This document shows, piece after piece, positions 52,553 to 63,126 of a stretch of DNA of 64,000 nucleotides. Numbering within the stretch: position 1 is the first letter of the stretch; the number at the start of each line of letters is the position of its first letter. The stretch comes from Icerya purchasi (lineage: Eukaryota; Arthropoda; Insecta; Hemiptera; Monophlebidae). The notes under the pieces are model-generated. The model saw only the letters and a list, made by a program, of their open reading frames with translations. It ran no database searches and was not told the DNA's origin. The position numbers and the translations under genes were made by a program. The stretch spans positions 135,172,172 to 135,236,171 of the forward strand of contig CM077115.1 of the NCBI GenBank assembly GCA_039619475.1, in the 5' to 3' direction.

Positions 52553-55055
52553 TCGTCCCTCCAAGGACTAGTGCGAAATGCGCCGATCGCCAGCCTGATG
52601 GCGGTGTGGTATATTGAGTCCAACGAGCACAGTGTCGATTTTCAAGCTGAGCCGTATATGGGTGCTGCGTAGTCTAGGCGAGGTCTAATAATAATGGTAG
52701 TATATATTTTGAGTAGTGGGTGTCTGTCTGAACCGAATGTTGTGTGGGATAGTTTCTTCAACAGGTTTAAGTTTTTTAAGCAGGACTGTTTTAATTGATT
52801 TACATGTTGTTTCCATGATAAGGTTTGATCAAACAACAAGCCGAGATATTTAACAGTCGAAGATTTTGGTATTATTGTGCTTTGCAATGATAGTGATAGC
52901 GATTTTTGGCACGTCCGTAATCTGTAGAAATGGATGCAAGTTCTTTTCGCGGCTGAAGACTCTAGTCCATCTTGTGAAGCCCATCTTTGGGCCTCGTTTA
53001 CCGACCTTTGTAGTAGTGCGGCTCCTGCTTCTACATTTTTGCAACCGATGAATATGGCGAAATCATCAGCAAACAGCGCTGAAGATATAAGTGGATGGAT
53101 GATGGATGCCAGATCGTTTATCGAACAATGTGGGACTAAGGACGGAGCCCTGTAGGACGCCATTGTCCAAAGTTTTTTCCGATGAAAGCATGAAGCCGAT
53201 GCGACCGCGAAAGACATGGAGTTCTTGATGATGAACTACATTATATTTCCTCGGAATCCCCATTTGTATAACACGATAAGAGATTTTTCTTTCCATATTC
53301 TGTCGAATGCCTTTGTTATATCAAAAAATACTGCAAATGTATGCATTTGTTTAATGATTTTTTTGAAGATTTCTGACTGTAGATAGAATAACTGATCTAG
53401 GGTTGAACGCGATGGACGGAAACCACACTGTATTGTTGATATAATATTTCTGTTTTCTAATTCCCATAGTAATCGTCGATTTATTATTTTTTCGAATACT
53501 TAACATAGTACAATCGGTCGATAGTTGGCTCTAGTTTCATTAGGTTTTTATTTGCTTTATGTATGGGTACTGTAATAGCTTCTCTCCATTGCTGAGGAAA
53601 AGATTGATTAGTCCATATGTGGTTGTATATCAGCGTGAGTTTGTTAATAATTTATTCTGGGGCGTGTTTCAAGAACGAAGTTTAAAATCTGCCAGCGCCA
53701 CAAGCAGATATTTTAGTCTTCTGGGTGGCATTTTGAATTTCGTGTAAACTTATGGGTGCATTATATGTTTTTGAATTTGATGAGCAGAGGTCAAGTTGTT
53801 CGTTTGCTAAACGTTGTTTGTTTAATAGTGATGTGGGTGTTAATTGATTATTACTTGATATATTTGCAAAAAACGATGCGAATTCTTCTGCAATTTGTCC
53901 TGGGTTGTATATAACTGATTATTACTTGAAATCGCTGTAGGGATTGGTAGGTCAACGTGTTTATTCAATGCTCGTATTTTCTTCCATAACTGATGAATCG
54001 GTGTTTTATAAGTTAGTGTTGACGTGTATTCGTTCCAAGATCTCCTTTTTTCTTGTTTTAGTATCCATTTTGTTGTTGTTGTTCGAGCCTGTTTAAAAGC
54101 TGTATAGTTTTCCAGTGTAGCGAATCTTTTCAGAAGTTTTAATTTCTTTCTCCTCTCCCTTATTGTTCGCGAGCACTTTTCTGACCACCACGGTACTAGA
54201 ACTTTGTTTTGTGGATAACGGCCTGTTTCTCAGGATTGATTTTTCAGAACATTTTAGGATTCCATTAGTAAATGAGCAACCACTGTATCCGTGTTACTGC
54301 CATCAATGTCGACCTCAGTCTGACATAACTGCTAGAACACTTCGCAATTTGCTTAATTGAAATTCAGAACTGGCCGTCTTATATGTGAGGCCACGTTTGC
54401 TTTCATGTTTATAATTTATGGGAAGTGATCACTGCCGTCCATGTCTTCATGATGATGAACCTCAATTAGATGAGCAATCTGACTAGAACTTAATGTAAAA
54501 TCATTGTGCTCTACGTTCTGTACGTGATACTATAATGCGTAGGTTCGCTTGTATTATGAACGGAAAGGTTATATTTCTTTATTATGCGAGTTAATAATTT
54601 TCCTCTACTATCAGTTTTGTTGCTACCCAGAATCTCATCATGCGAAATGAAGTCACCCGTGAAGAGATGAACGGTGTAGGGAGATTATTTATTATTGATA
54701 TGTAGGTACTTTCTTCTATTTTTATGTACTGTGGAATCTGGATAGTACATATTGAGACGAGAGGTGTTATATTAATGCGTACTGTTAGCGATTGAATGTG
54801 GTCAATGTTGAGTTTTATTTCCGTGTAGGTAATATCTTTCCGTACGCCATGCGCTTTTAGTTAAGCATTTAAACTTTTACATATTATATTATACGAGGGT
54901 AAAGATAATGTTTGATGCGGCTGAAGATGTGGTTCTTGTATACATATAATAGATGGATTGTACGTAGCTATTAATACTCGGAGTTCTTCGAGATGCCTGA
55001 AAACCCCATTACAGTTCCAGCTTGTTATTTTTGTATCTCGTTGAGTAGCATTCAT
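52553..55055 (-). pseudogene. ORF2 relic: endonuclease start, RT palm and thumb
   Basis: The start is clear at 55055: KITSWNCNGVFRHLEELRVL and SIICIQEPHLQP, with catalytic Asn and Glu. RT pieces follow in several frames: FRPSRSTLDQL near 53420, FDITKAFDRIW near 53330, then an open frame 53217-52642 with an intact FADDFAIF box, VKYLGLLFDQTLSW and RLDYAAPIYGSA. After a stop, translation resumes with LDSIYHTAIRLAIGAFRTSP down to 52560. Stops and shifts are numerous between 54860 and 53220. No RNase H domain is retained. Confidence 0.78.
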
Positions 55056-55241
55056 TATTCTGGTTAATCTTCTTGTTGGGAGGAAGGATAGTCAGAAATT
55101 TCTTTGTCCGTGTTATTACATTTTTGTAATTTTTTGATTATTTTTGTAAATCTTGCTTTCATATATTTTTGTTTAAGTGACGGTTTAAGTAGCTGTAGTA
55201 TGGTAACTAATTCGGACACATTTGTGTCACTTGGGACGGAT

Positions 55242-56155
55242 TTAATGACTGTTTCGTTCCTTCGAGAAACTGAATGAATTTATCGAATGGCAGTTCATTT
55301 CCGTCAGAAGTTGTAGAGAAGTATTTTTGTAGCGAAGATAATTGCTGATGTATTGTTGACGTGGTTTCTGAGATGTCAGCGGTTTTATATTCAAATGAGG
55401 CAATGGCGGTGTTTTAAAGTGATTTATTTCTGATTCTGAATCCGATGAGAAGCTTAATAGGTCACCTGTTTCCATTTTTCCTTTACTTTGATCAAGCATA
55501 GTGGACGTTTGTTGGGATGGAGTTGTACTTTTCTTTTTTCGTCTCTCCCTTTTTTTTGGCTGTTTTGGTTTGTCTACTATCTTTGTTTCAGCGATGGTTT
55601 TGGTCGTCTTTGATGAGGTTTCTGAACATGATCGTTTTAAGTTATCCTTTAGATTTGATAAATCCGTGATGAAGTGGGGAGTATCATGTATTTCGTCCGA
55701 CTCTTCTGAAACTTTGGTTTCTGGGTTGTTTATGGGAATTTGTTCTTTTTTCGAGATGGAGGGTTCTGCGGTTGATGTGTTTGTTATTATGGGCGTTTCA
55801 CTGAGTTTTGTACTTTACATACAAAGCATATGGGGTCATCTATATTTATAAAAATCCTGTGATCATGGTCACGATAGTTTAGTAAAAAATTTGTAGAAAC
55901 TTCGTCAAAGTTGGAAATATAGACCTGTCACCGACAACTAATTATGTGTTCAAATTCGATATCAGTTGGGTCTATTCTTAAAATGGAAATAGGTGAGGCG
56001 AGTTTAAGCCCTAACTGTTGTATTAGGTATTTTCCAATTTCTGAATTTGGAATAGTTGCTGATACGTTTAAAAGAATAATCTTCGTTGCTGGACTTCGCA
56101 GACGTCTTGCTTTAATGTGCCGTTGTGAGATTTCTATGGATGCACCTGCTGACAT
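55242..56155 (-). pseudogene. ORF1 relic (Gag-like), related to 63127-64000
   Basis: The top frame (56155-55928) reads RRLRSPATKIILLNVSATIP, then ISILRIDPTDIEFEH, matching the central region of the ORF1 at 63127 (KLILSNVSPTIPNE, ISILRVNPVDDEFAH). After a stop at 55928 the frame continues with a Cys-containing stretch (DDPICFVCK near 55830), then a Lys/Ser/Thr-rich tail, and MLDQSKGKMETGDLL at 55499. A Gag-like RNA-binding role is inferred. At least one stop and one shift are present. Confidence 0.65.
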
Positions 56156-56204
56156 AAAGCTATCTACAATTTGTACATTTTTGGGAATGAATAAAATACG
56201 GTAC

Positions 56205-56310
56205 TGATTAATCAGTATTAGTGTTATGTTAAACGCGCGGAATTTGTTGAAGCTGTGTGCTTCACGCGTTATTAAAAAATTGACAAGAACGTTAAAGTCA
56301 GTATTTAATG
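56205..56310. repeat. ~100 bp repeat shared with 9845-9950 (inverted)
   Basis: Matches 9845-9950 in reverse complement at about 95% identity by eye. It sits directly upstream of ORF1 of the minus-strand element. Confidence 0.7.
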
Positions 56311-56379
56311 TCTGAAACTAACCCAAGTCCCCGCTCACCCCTCCTGCCCACAGCGCTACTGCGATTTTTCAAAATTCAA

Positions 56380-57780
56380 GGCCTAAGTATGAAAATTCCA
56401 AATTTAACCCAAGTATACTATTTAAAGCCCCAAAATCTAACACTAGTCTCCGCTCGCCCTTCCCACGATCCCGCGCATATATCCAACATAGCGTTAGCCA
56501 CCGCGAAAGCATACGTACCGTTCCCGTGCACGCGTCGTCCGTTCCCGATAACACGATCTTTTTTTCTTTAAAAATATTACGAAGCCTAAGTACAAAAAAT
56601 TCCAAAATTAGCCTAAGTATATTTATTAATTTTCGCGATTCCCCGTTTGTACAGGTAAATGTGGAAACACACACGCCGTTCCCACGCATATATCCATCAT
56701 AACGTTAACCACAGTGAAAGTGCACTCCCATTTCCACGCATCACGCCTTCTACTATCATGTGTATGTATTATACATGCCTTTGCGTGTAATATATGTAGC
56801 ATACTTTTTAATTTTAATTTTTCGAGGTTGGGAGGGGTAAAATTTTGCCGGAGTGATAAAAACGTCTGAATCTCAATACTTAGAACCCAAATTTTAAAGG
56901 AATTTTCTGAGACGCGCTCCGTTCCGGCATTTTTTTTTTTAAATTTTATTTTTAAAGAAAATATTTGAACGTTCCATCAGTCGAATGAGAGCGGGCGAGT
57001 GTACTGGTACGGGATGTATTATGTAAGCGCAACCGCGGCTGTAATGGAAATATTTAAATGTTCCAGCAACTAGTTGAAACTGTCACCAGGTGCAGGAGGT
57101 AAAATCCAGTCGTTTGTTCGAAATTAACTAGCCGATCATCTATGCACACTCGCAAACGCCACCGATAGAAACCTGTTCGCGATCGCTACACATTCACACA
57201 CACACACCGGCATTTGATATATATTTTTTTTCGTCATTTTCCGCTTTCGACCTTATATTCAATCCGTTGATTTTTATTTTTTTATTTTTCAGTATTCTCC
57301 GTTCATTGCAAAAGCACACCCGTCCATTCCTGCACACATATCAAACATTGAGTTAGCCTCTGCAAAGGTACACTGTACTATTCCATACCCGCTCCGGTCA
57401 CCATCGAAATAAACGCCGCGGTATCACTCCCACACACACACATACACACCACCATTTCGTACATATTTTATTTTTGAGTCAAAATATTATAGAATTAGCC
57501 TAAGTATATTTTTCTTTTACGCTTCTGTTTATTTCTTCCGACCGATCATAATTTTTATATTTCTTTTTGTTTCTCCGATTCTGAAAATTAATCTGTCAAT
57601 GTATTAGCCACTCTCTCACTCGCACAGAATGTTCCCTCGCACTCATCTGCTACCGGTAGTTCTCTTATCGTTCATAATAACTTTTCTCAAGTCTAATATT
57701 ATAGAATCAGCCTAATTATATTTTTTTCGCTTCCAATTATTTCCTCCGACCGTTAATAATTTTCTTATTTTATTTTTTCT
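56380..57780. repeat. ~200 bp satellite-like units with paired CCTAAGTAT boxes
   Basis: Boxes start at 56384, 56585 (each with a partner about 27 bp downstream), 57499 and 57711. CGACCGATCATAATTTT and CGACCGTTAATAATTTT near 57538 and 57738, and TCTGAAAATTAATCTGT and TCTAAAAATAAATCCAT near 57582 and 57785, give the same ~200 bp period. This is the inverse of 10300-10900. Confidence 0.7.
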
Positions 57781-57805
57781 CAGGTTCTAAAAATAAATCC
57801 ATTGG

Positions 57806-58280
57806 TGATTTAGACTATGAAATCGTTAATATGGATGAAGTCTTTCGACTATATAGTATTGAGAATCTACATGAAGAGTATTTTGGTATAAGCAATTTGA
57901 TAACCTGTAAACATCATAATGAGAATGATAGTTTTCATTGTGCAGCGAAAAACGTTATGGTGATGAAGGCCTGGTACGATCATGTTATCCATCCGCTGAA
58001 GCTTATGAATAATCTCAATATAAATGATTTAAGACAGTTGTTCATTACAGCCACCAAAGAAATGGTAATTACATTATTTCCAAGTTGTGTTGGAGACATT
58101 TATGCATTTCTACCCGATAGATTAAAACAGGATGATACGATAAAATCACTTCTACCATGTTACGAGCATGAGCATGATGAAGAATATTATATCGATTATG
58201 ATACATTGCGACAGAGTACTCGAAATTGTATGAAAGTAAAAGATTGTATCGATTGTCAATGTAAAATTCGCGCGGATTAA
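57806..58280 (+). pseudogene. Exonuclease-like gene, N-terminally truncated, copy B
   Basis: An open frame of about 158 codons that corresponds to the C-terminal two thirds of the gene at 8755-9709: DLDYEIVNMDEVF, HEEYFGISNLITCKHH, CAAKNVMVMKAWYDH and a Cys-x2-Cys ending. Homology starts abruptly at 57806. The preceding TTTTTCTCAG could act as a splice acceptor, so a spliced gene cannot be excluded, but no upstream exon was found within 1.4 kb. No stop interrupts the retained part, unlike most relics here. Product function is unknown; the exonuclease link is by family resemblance. Confidence 0.6.
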
Positions 58281-60430
58281 AAATTCATTATTTCGATCGT
58301 TTAACAATTTTGTGTATATTTGTATATATTTTTCCCAATCATCCGCCCGTTCGTTTTTTATGTTTTGTTAATCATTTTGTAAATATATTTTTATACATAT
58401 ATAAATTTTGTTTGTATTTATTTGTGTATATTTTTTCCCTCGATATGTTTCGTTCTATTGTATATATTTTTTCCTAATTATTTTTCATCTTTTTTCAATC
58501 CTTTTCAATTCCGTTTATCTAATTATTTCTCTATCTTTCTTTCCCCCCCTTAACTTAAAGTACTGGTAATGATGAATATTACAAAAATCTGAACCAGTTG
58601 TGTAAAGTGTACACATAATTATTGTCTAATTTTCGAATATAATCCCACATAATTTGTTCATATCTTTTTAGATTAAAAAATTATATTTTTTATTCTTTCC
58701 ATAACAAACGAATCTAACTGTTCAACTTTTTCATGTACAGCACGTACATCAAGTATTTTCCACAGCTGTGTGAGTTTTCATTAATTAGTAAGTCACAACC
58801 TAGGACCCGGAGAGTTCTCTCTAATTGTTTAAAATCTTTCATAATCACATTTTTATAAAAATATGTATTAAGTTCACATGTTATTTAATACTTTTTTTTA
58901 TTTCACATATATTTTTCGAGGTATATACGGGATCGTCTATGAGGTGTGTTGATCAATAGAGCAACAGGTAGAAAACCTACTAGCTTACGAGACACAGCAT
59001 GTTTATAGAAAAAACGTGCTAGAATGAGCAGATCAGAATTGCAACGTGCGAGTGAGAGACTGTATACATGTATGTGTGCGAGAGCAACAGCTTGATTATA
59101 AAAAACGTCGAAGATACATGCATCTATCTGTGAACAATTATCACATCAAACATAAAAAGGTTGACTAAAAGATTATTATTTTCTTTTTTTCGTTCATTCT
59201 CGCCACTATTACCACTCGCACCCCACTGTCAAGACCTCTGAACAACCTCGCCAACACTATAATATTTTTTCTCTGTGTTATTAAATTAACCCAAGTATAT
59301 TTGTATTCATTTTGTTACGCAAACATTTGTTCAAATCTTTCGTATTATGTCGTGCACACATTTATAGCCTGCAGACACTACTCGCTTCATTACCACGAAT
59401 ACATCTCTTTCATTGTTACTTATCATAACATAGTTTTTCCTGAAATTGTAGAAAAATTCTCTTCACTCCATTCTTCCAAGGTGATATATTTCCAAATTTC
59501 AAATCACACATAATTATTTTAGAATCAAATTAAGTATATTTTATCATTTCCAAAAAATCAAGCATCTCTGTACAAGGCATTAACTCATTTTCACATCAAA
59601 CATATTATTATTTTTTTTTTAATCTATCGTACATATTATTTTTTTATCATTTAAATTTTTTTCTCAATTCACAAATAGCTAACCTATAGAAAACATATTA
59701 TTGTAATCATACATGACGAAGTCACTCCTCATAATTACATCATGAATTTATTTTTTTTCTTCATTTTTTTTTTTTACCATCATGAAATTGTAGTAGTGTT
59801 TTTAATTTTTTTATTTTCCATACATGACAAAAGCAATAGAATCACGGCATCTATGAATGTGTACACCGTACGCTTCCAATATCCGATCATGCATTTTTTT
59901 AAATTAGTCCAAGCATACTATTTTTTCAATAACAAAGACGATCATACATAATTTTTTCTTCTATATAATCACTAATCTATGAAAACACTTCGTTCGTTTT
60001 ACTCATACTGTAGCAATCACTCCTTTTCCCTCAAGCTAACAACTACAAAATTTAATAATATAACATGAAATTTTTCTAAATATATGTCCATGCTATTAAA
60101 ATTAATATATCAATTAATCTTTATATTCCTTTTGTATATTTCTGAAAAAAAAAATCCCACAACATGTTTTAAAATTAATCGAAGTATACTATTTTATTAC
60201 CTAAAATCAATTATTCTCTCATACAGCTTTTTCCAATCATACATAATTTTTTTTCCCGTATTGTCGTTATTGCAAAGTCATACAAAACAACAACATATTT
60301 TTAATCATAGTGAATCCTTTATTCCATTCCGTTCATGCTATATACCATTATCATTCAATTCAACGTTATGAAATTAGACTAAATATACATTCATGCTAGC
60401 AAAGTTATTATTTCACCCTTTGCATTGTTC
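58281..60430. other. Noncoding ~2.1 kb with degenerate ~290 bp units
   Basis: The inverse of ~6780-8755. Short recurring pieces are ACATAATTTTT after CCAATCAT and CAAGTATATTT after AATTAA(C/G). Open frames here (up to 95 codons) are shadows of the AT-rich repeats. Confidence 0.6.
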
Positions 60431-61196
60431 CAAGATGATTTATTTTAAATTTTTTCTTTAAATTTCCCTCATACTATTATTTTTGAAATTTAGGATGATG
60501 ACTATGATTAGAATTCATGATTATGAAGAGAGAGACGTATGCTGAAATTGTATTGTCATTGTATATGCGAGATGATGTGTGATTGTGGGTGAGTATGCAT
60601 GCATGTAAAATATATGAGTGTGTTAGTAAAAAACATCCGTTCAAGCATGAACACAGGTACACAGATACAGTTATAGAATGAGAGAGATAAAAATATATTT
60701 TTTGTTATGTTTGATATGTGTATGATAAAGAGGTTAACAAAGAATAATCACATTATCCTCACAACTTAGACATTGAGTTATACCTTTGCAATATTTTAGA
60801 TGTAAAAGCAGTGACATTGACATGTAGTAAACGTTTTCATCACTTTTGACTAATTATAACCAATTTTCCAACATTTCTCTTTGTTTTCCTACATTTTAAT
60901 ACTTTTACACCGTTTTAGTCAATTTTTGCTATTTAATGCCATTTTCCAGTGTTTTTGCCATCTTTCTCACAATTTTCATCATTCTTTCATCATCTTTGTT
61001 AGGTTTTTTCTTACAACTCTTTAACATTTCGATCGTTGTTAGTGATATCTATCATTATTTATGCTTCCAATCCTTCCGCTTCATCCATGCACACATACAG
61101 CTTAGCAATTGCCGCAGTCGTTGATCGTTGTAGGACCACAATCGTGATCTCCATTTCATTATTGGGATTTAAAAGTCACATCTTTGAACGCTTGAT

Positions 61197-61475
61197 CTAA
61201 CACATCAACATGATCTTTGTATTCGCCAACCCGCTGCTGGAGGTTCTACTTAATATCTTCAACAGACTATCATACAGTCGTTTAATAAGAGAATCTGTAA
61301 GAGCCGAGACATTTACTTAACGTTTTCCCAACACATTCACAGACCTACCCTGTACACTAAGGAAATCTTTAAACATCTCTGTAACCATTCCCTTTAAGCT
61401 GACGGGAGCAAGGAACTCCTATAAACGTTTGTCAATCAGCACTTCATCGTTCATCGCCCTGGTTTCACTCGCCAT
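61197..61475 (-). pseudogene. 93-codon relic gene in copy B
   Basis: From an ATG at 61475 one frame reads MASETRAMNDEVLIDKRL, a TAG, EFLAPVSLKGMVTEMFKDFL and VQGRSVNVLGKR, a TAA, then VNVSALTDSLIKRLYDSLLK and SRTSSSGLANTKI to a TAG at 61197. The composition is protein-like (alternating hydrophobic and charged, helix-forming) and contrasts with the poor AT-rich translations around it, so it looks like a decayed small gene. No counterpart exists in copy A. Family not recognised. Confidence 0.45.
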
Positions 61476-61580
61476 TGCACAGACATGTAATGAACATTTT
61501 CTTCTTTTACAATTTTCTTATGCTTTAACACTATTACATTATTTTTCCTCATTTCTAACTAATTGTAACCAGTTTTCCAC

Positions 61581-61834
61581 TATTTCTTAGCATGTTCTTC
61601 TGTTTTAGGACCTTTTTTGTGCTATTTTTTCATCAATTTATGTTATTTCACATCGTTTTTCTGGTGATTTTAGTGCCTTTCACACAATTTTACTAATTAT
61701 TTTAGACTATTTCTTAACATGTTCTTCTGTTTTAGGACCTTTTTGCACAATTTTTTCATCAATTTATGTTATTTCACATCGTTTTTCTAGTGTTTTATTA
61801 CCTTTCACACAATTTTACTCAATTTTTCGCTATC
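61581..61834. repeat. 127 bp tandem duplication
   Basis: TATTTCTTAGCATGTTCTTC and the ~125 bases after it recur at 61708 with about ten changes. A more diverged relative of the flanking sequence occurs near 60850-60990. Confidence 0.85.
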
Positions 61835-62069
61835 TTTGAAGATTTTTTTCATTTATCTCATACATTATATGTCCGAATGTGACGATTAACTATCCTTTTA
61901 AGTACTTTTTATAATTCGATATAAATAATGAAAGATCTAATTCAATTTTGTTTAAAATTTATTCAATAATTTTTATGACATTCATCATAATCAATAAAAA
62001 TAATCATTGCTTCAATGCTAAATTATATCACATCATTATTAACTGTTCATAATACACAGCATAAAAAGA

Positions 62070-62139
62070 TTAATTTAACTGATTATATCCTTCTTCTACC
62101 AACTTTTCTTCTATCACACAAATTTCAGCATCTACATCA
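62070..62139 (-). pseudogene. DUF8207-like gene, 3' end only
   Basis: The last ~22 codons, ending at TAA (62070-62072), match the C-terminus of 1210-2187 (EEKLVEEGYIQLN-type end) with several changes. The 3' flank is also shared. The rest of the gene is replaced by the retroelement fragment from 62140. Confidence 0.85.
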
Positions 62140-62141
62140 GT

Positions 62142-63029
62142 GACGAGCTTTATAAGTTTAATATCCCCGGTTATAGATTATTTTCTCAATGTAGGGAAAA
62201 TAACCGCTCAGGTGGAGTTATTTTATATATTAAAAATTGCTTCAAGGTTGAACAGATAAAACTTAATAGAAATATGACTACAGGTAACGTTATAGGTATT
62301 AAGCTAAAGCTATATAACAATAAATCGATTTCCTTTTTTGGAATATACCGATTTTGTGATTCTACTTATTCAGAATTTCTAAATGACTTACTACAAATTA
62401 TCCAAATTTCGGGAAAAGCTTCGATAATTTCAGGGGATCTAAATATAAATTTGTTAGACAATATAAAGAGTGCAGATTACCTTAACTTACTAAGTACATA
62501 TGGCTTCACCAGTCTAATTAACAAACGAAACTTTTTCGGATCAAATAACACTTACCGCTCTTGTTTAGATCATGTATTTGTTCGTGACTTAGAGGCGAAT
62601 AAACTACATGCAAATGTAACTTATGATATAGTTCCTGTTGGTTTCTCTGACCACTATGCTGTCAAGATACCAATATTTATGAAAGACCAAATTCCCATTA
62701 AATCATCTTCGGTAGAGATTTACATTGAAAAGAAACTATTTCAGGAAAAGTTATTAAACGCAAATTTAAATTTTGTGTATAACACGGAGGATCATATTGA
62801 AAACAAGTTTAATAACTTCACTCAGTTAATTATTAAAATCATCCAGGGGTGCAAAAGAGAGAGAAAGCTGCCAACACAGATGCGTAGGCGTACCCCATGG
62901 GTGACTCCCGAAATAATAGATCTATCTCAAAAAAGGAAAAACTTATATAAATCTAAAAAATTTTTTAATAAAAACGGTGAAGATCTATCTGAATACAAAC
63001 AGTTCTCAAAAAATATTCAAAGATTATGA
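62142..63029 (+). pseudogene. APE endonuclease fragment of a CR1/L2-like element
   Basis: A continuous frame of 295 codons starting without a Met at the junction (DELYKFNIPGYRLF) and ending at a TGA at 63027. It contains NRSGGVILYI, the SGDLNINLL motif, TYRSCLDHVFV and the terminal GFSDHYAVKI, followed by a linker with TPWVTPEIIDLSQKRKNLYK, which often precedes the RT domain in CR1/L2-type elements. The first ~60 residues, including the catalytic Asn and probably the Glu, are missing, so it is inactive. The RT domain is absent; another element begins near 63030. Confidence 0.8.
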
Positions 63030-63126
63030 CCGAGTAAATTAACGTGATAAAGTTTAATTGTCTCGCGTTCGTTTTTCGCGTCTATTAAAGAGATTGCCTC
63101 GTGTTTAGAGGCATTATCTATTGATA

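Larger units (their letters stand above)
52553..56310 (-). mobile_element. Decayed minus-strand non-LTR retrotransposon (I/LOA-like)
   Basis: From high to low: a leader (56310-56160), ORF1 relic (56155-55242), endonuclease start (55055-54861), RT (~53600-52553). The 3' end is cut at ~52553 by junction with the capsid-like relic; loss of a 3' end is unusual for non-LTR insertions and suggests a later deletion or rearrangement. The ORF1 at 63127-64000 belongs to a related family. Confidence 0.75.
56380..62139. mobile_element. Virus-like locus, copy B (inverted relative to 4906-11965)
   Basis: Collinear, in reverse, with copy A over the satellite arrays, the exonuclease-like gene, the noncoding ~2 kb and the DUF8207-like gene end. 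It is more decayed: the exonuclease-like gene has lost its N-terminal part and only 70 bp of the DUF8207-like gene remain. A segment at ~60840-61850 replaces the ~570 bp found at the same place in copy A. The right edge is a sharp junction with a retroelement fragment at 62140. Confidence 0.75.

Noticed and set aside
59301..60371. Several 60-95 codon plus-strand frames
   Set aside because: Phe/Ile/His-rich translations of AT-rich repeat units, not conserved between copies A and B.
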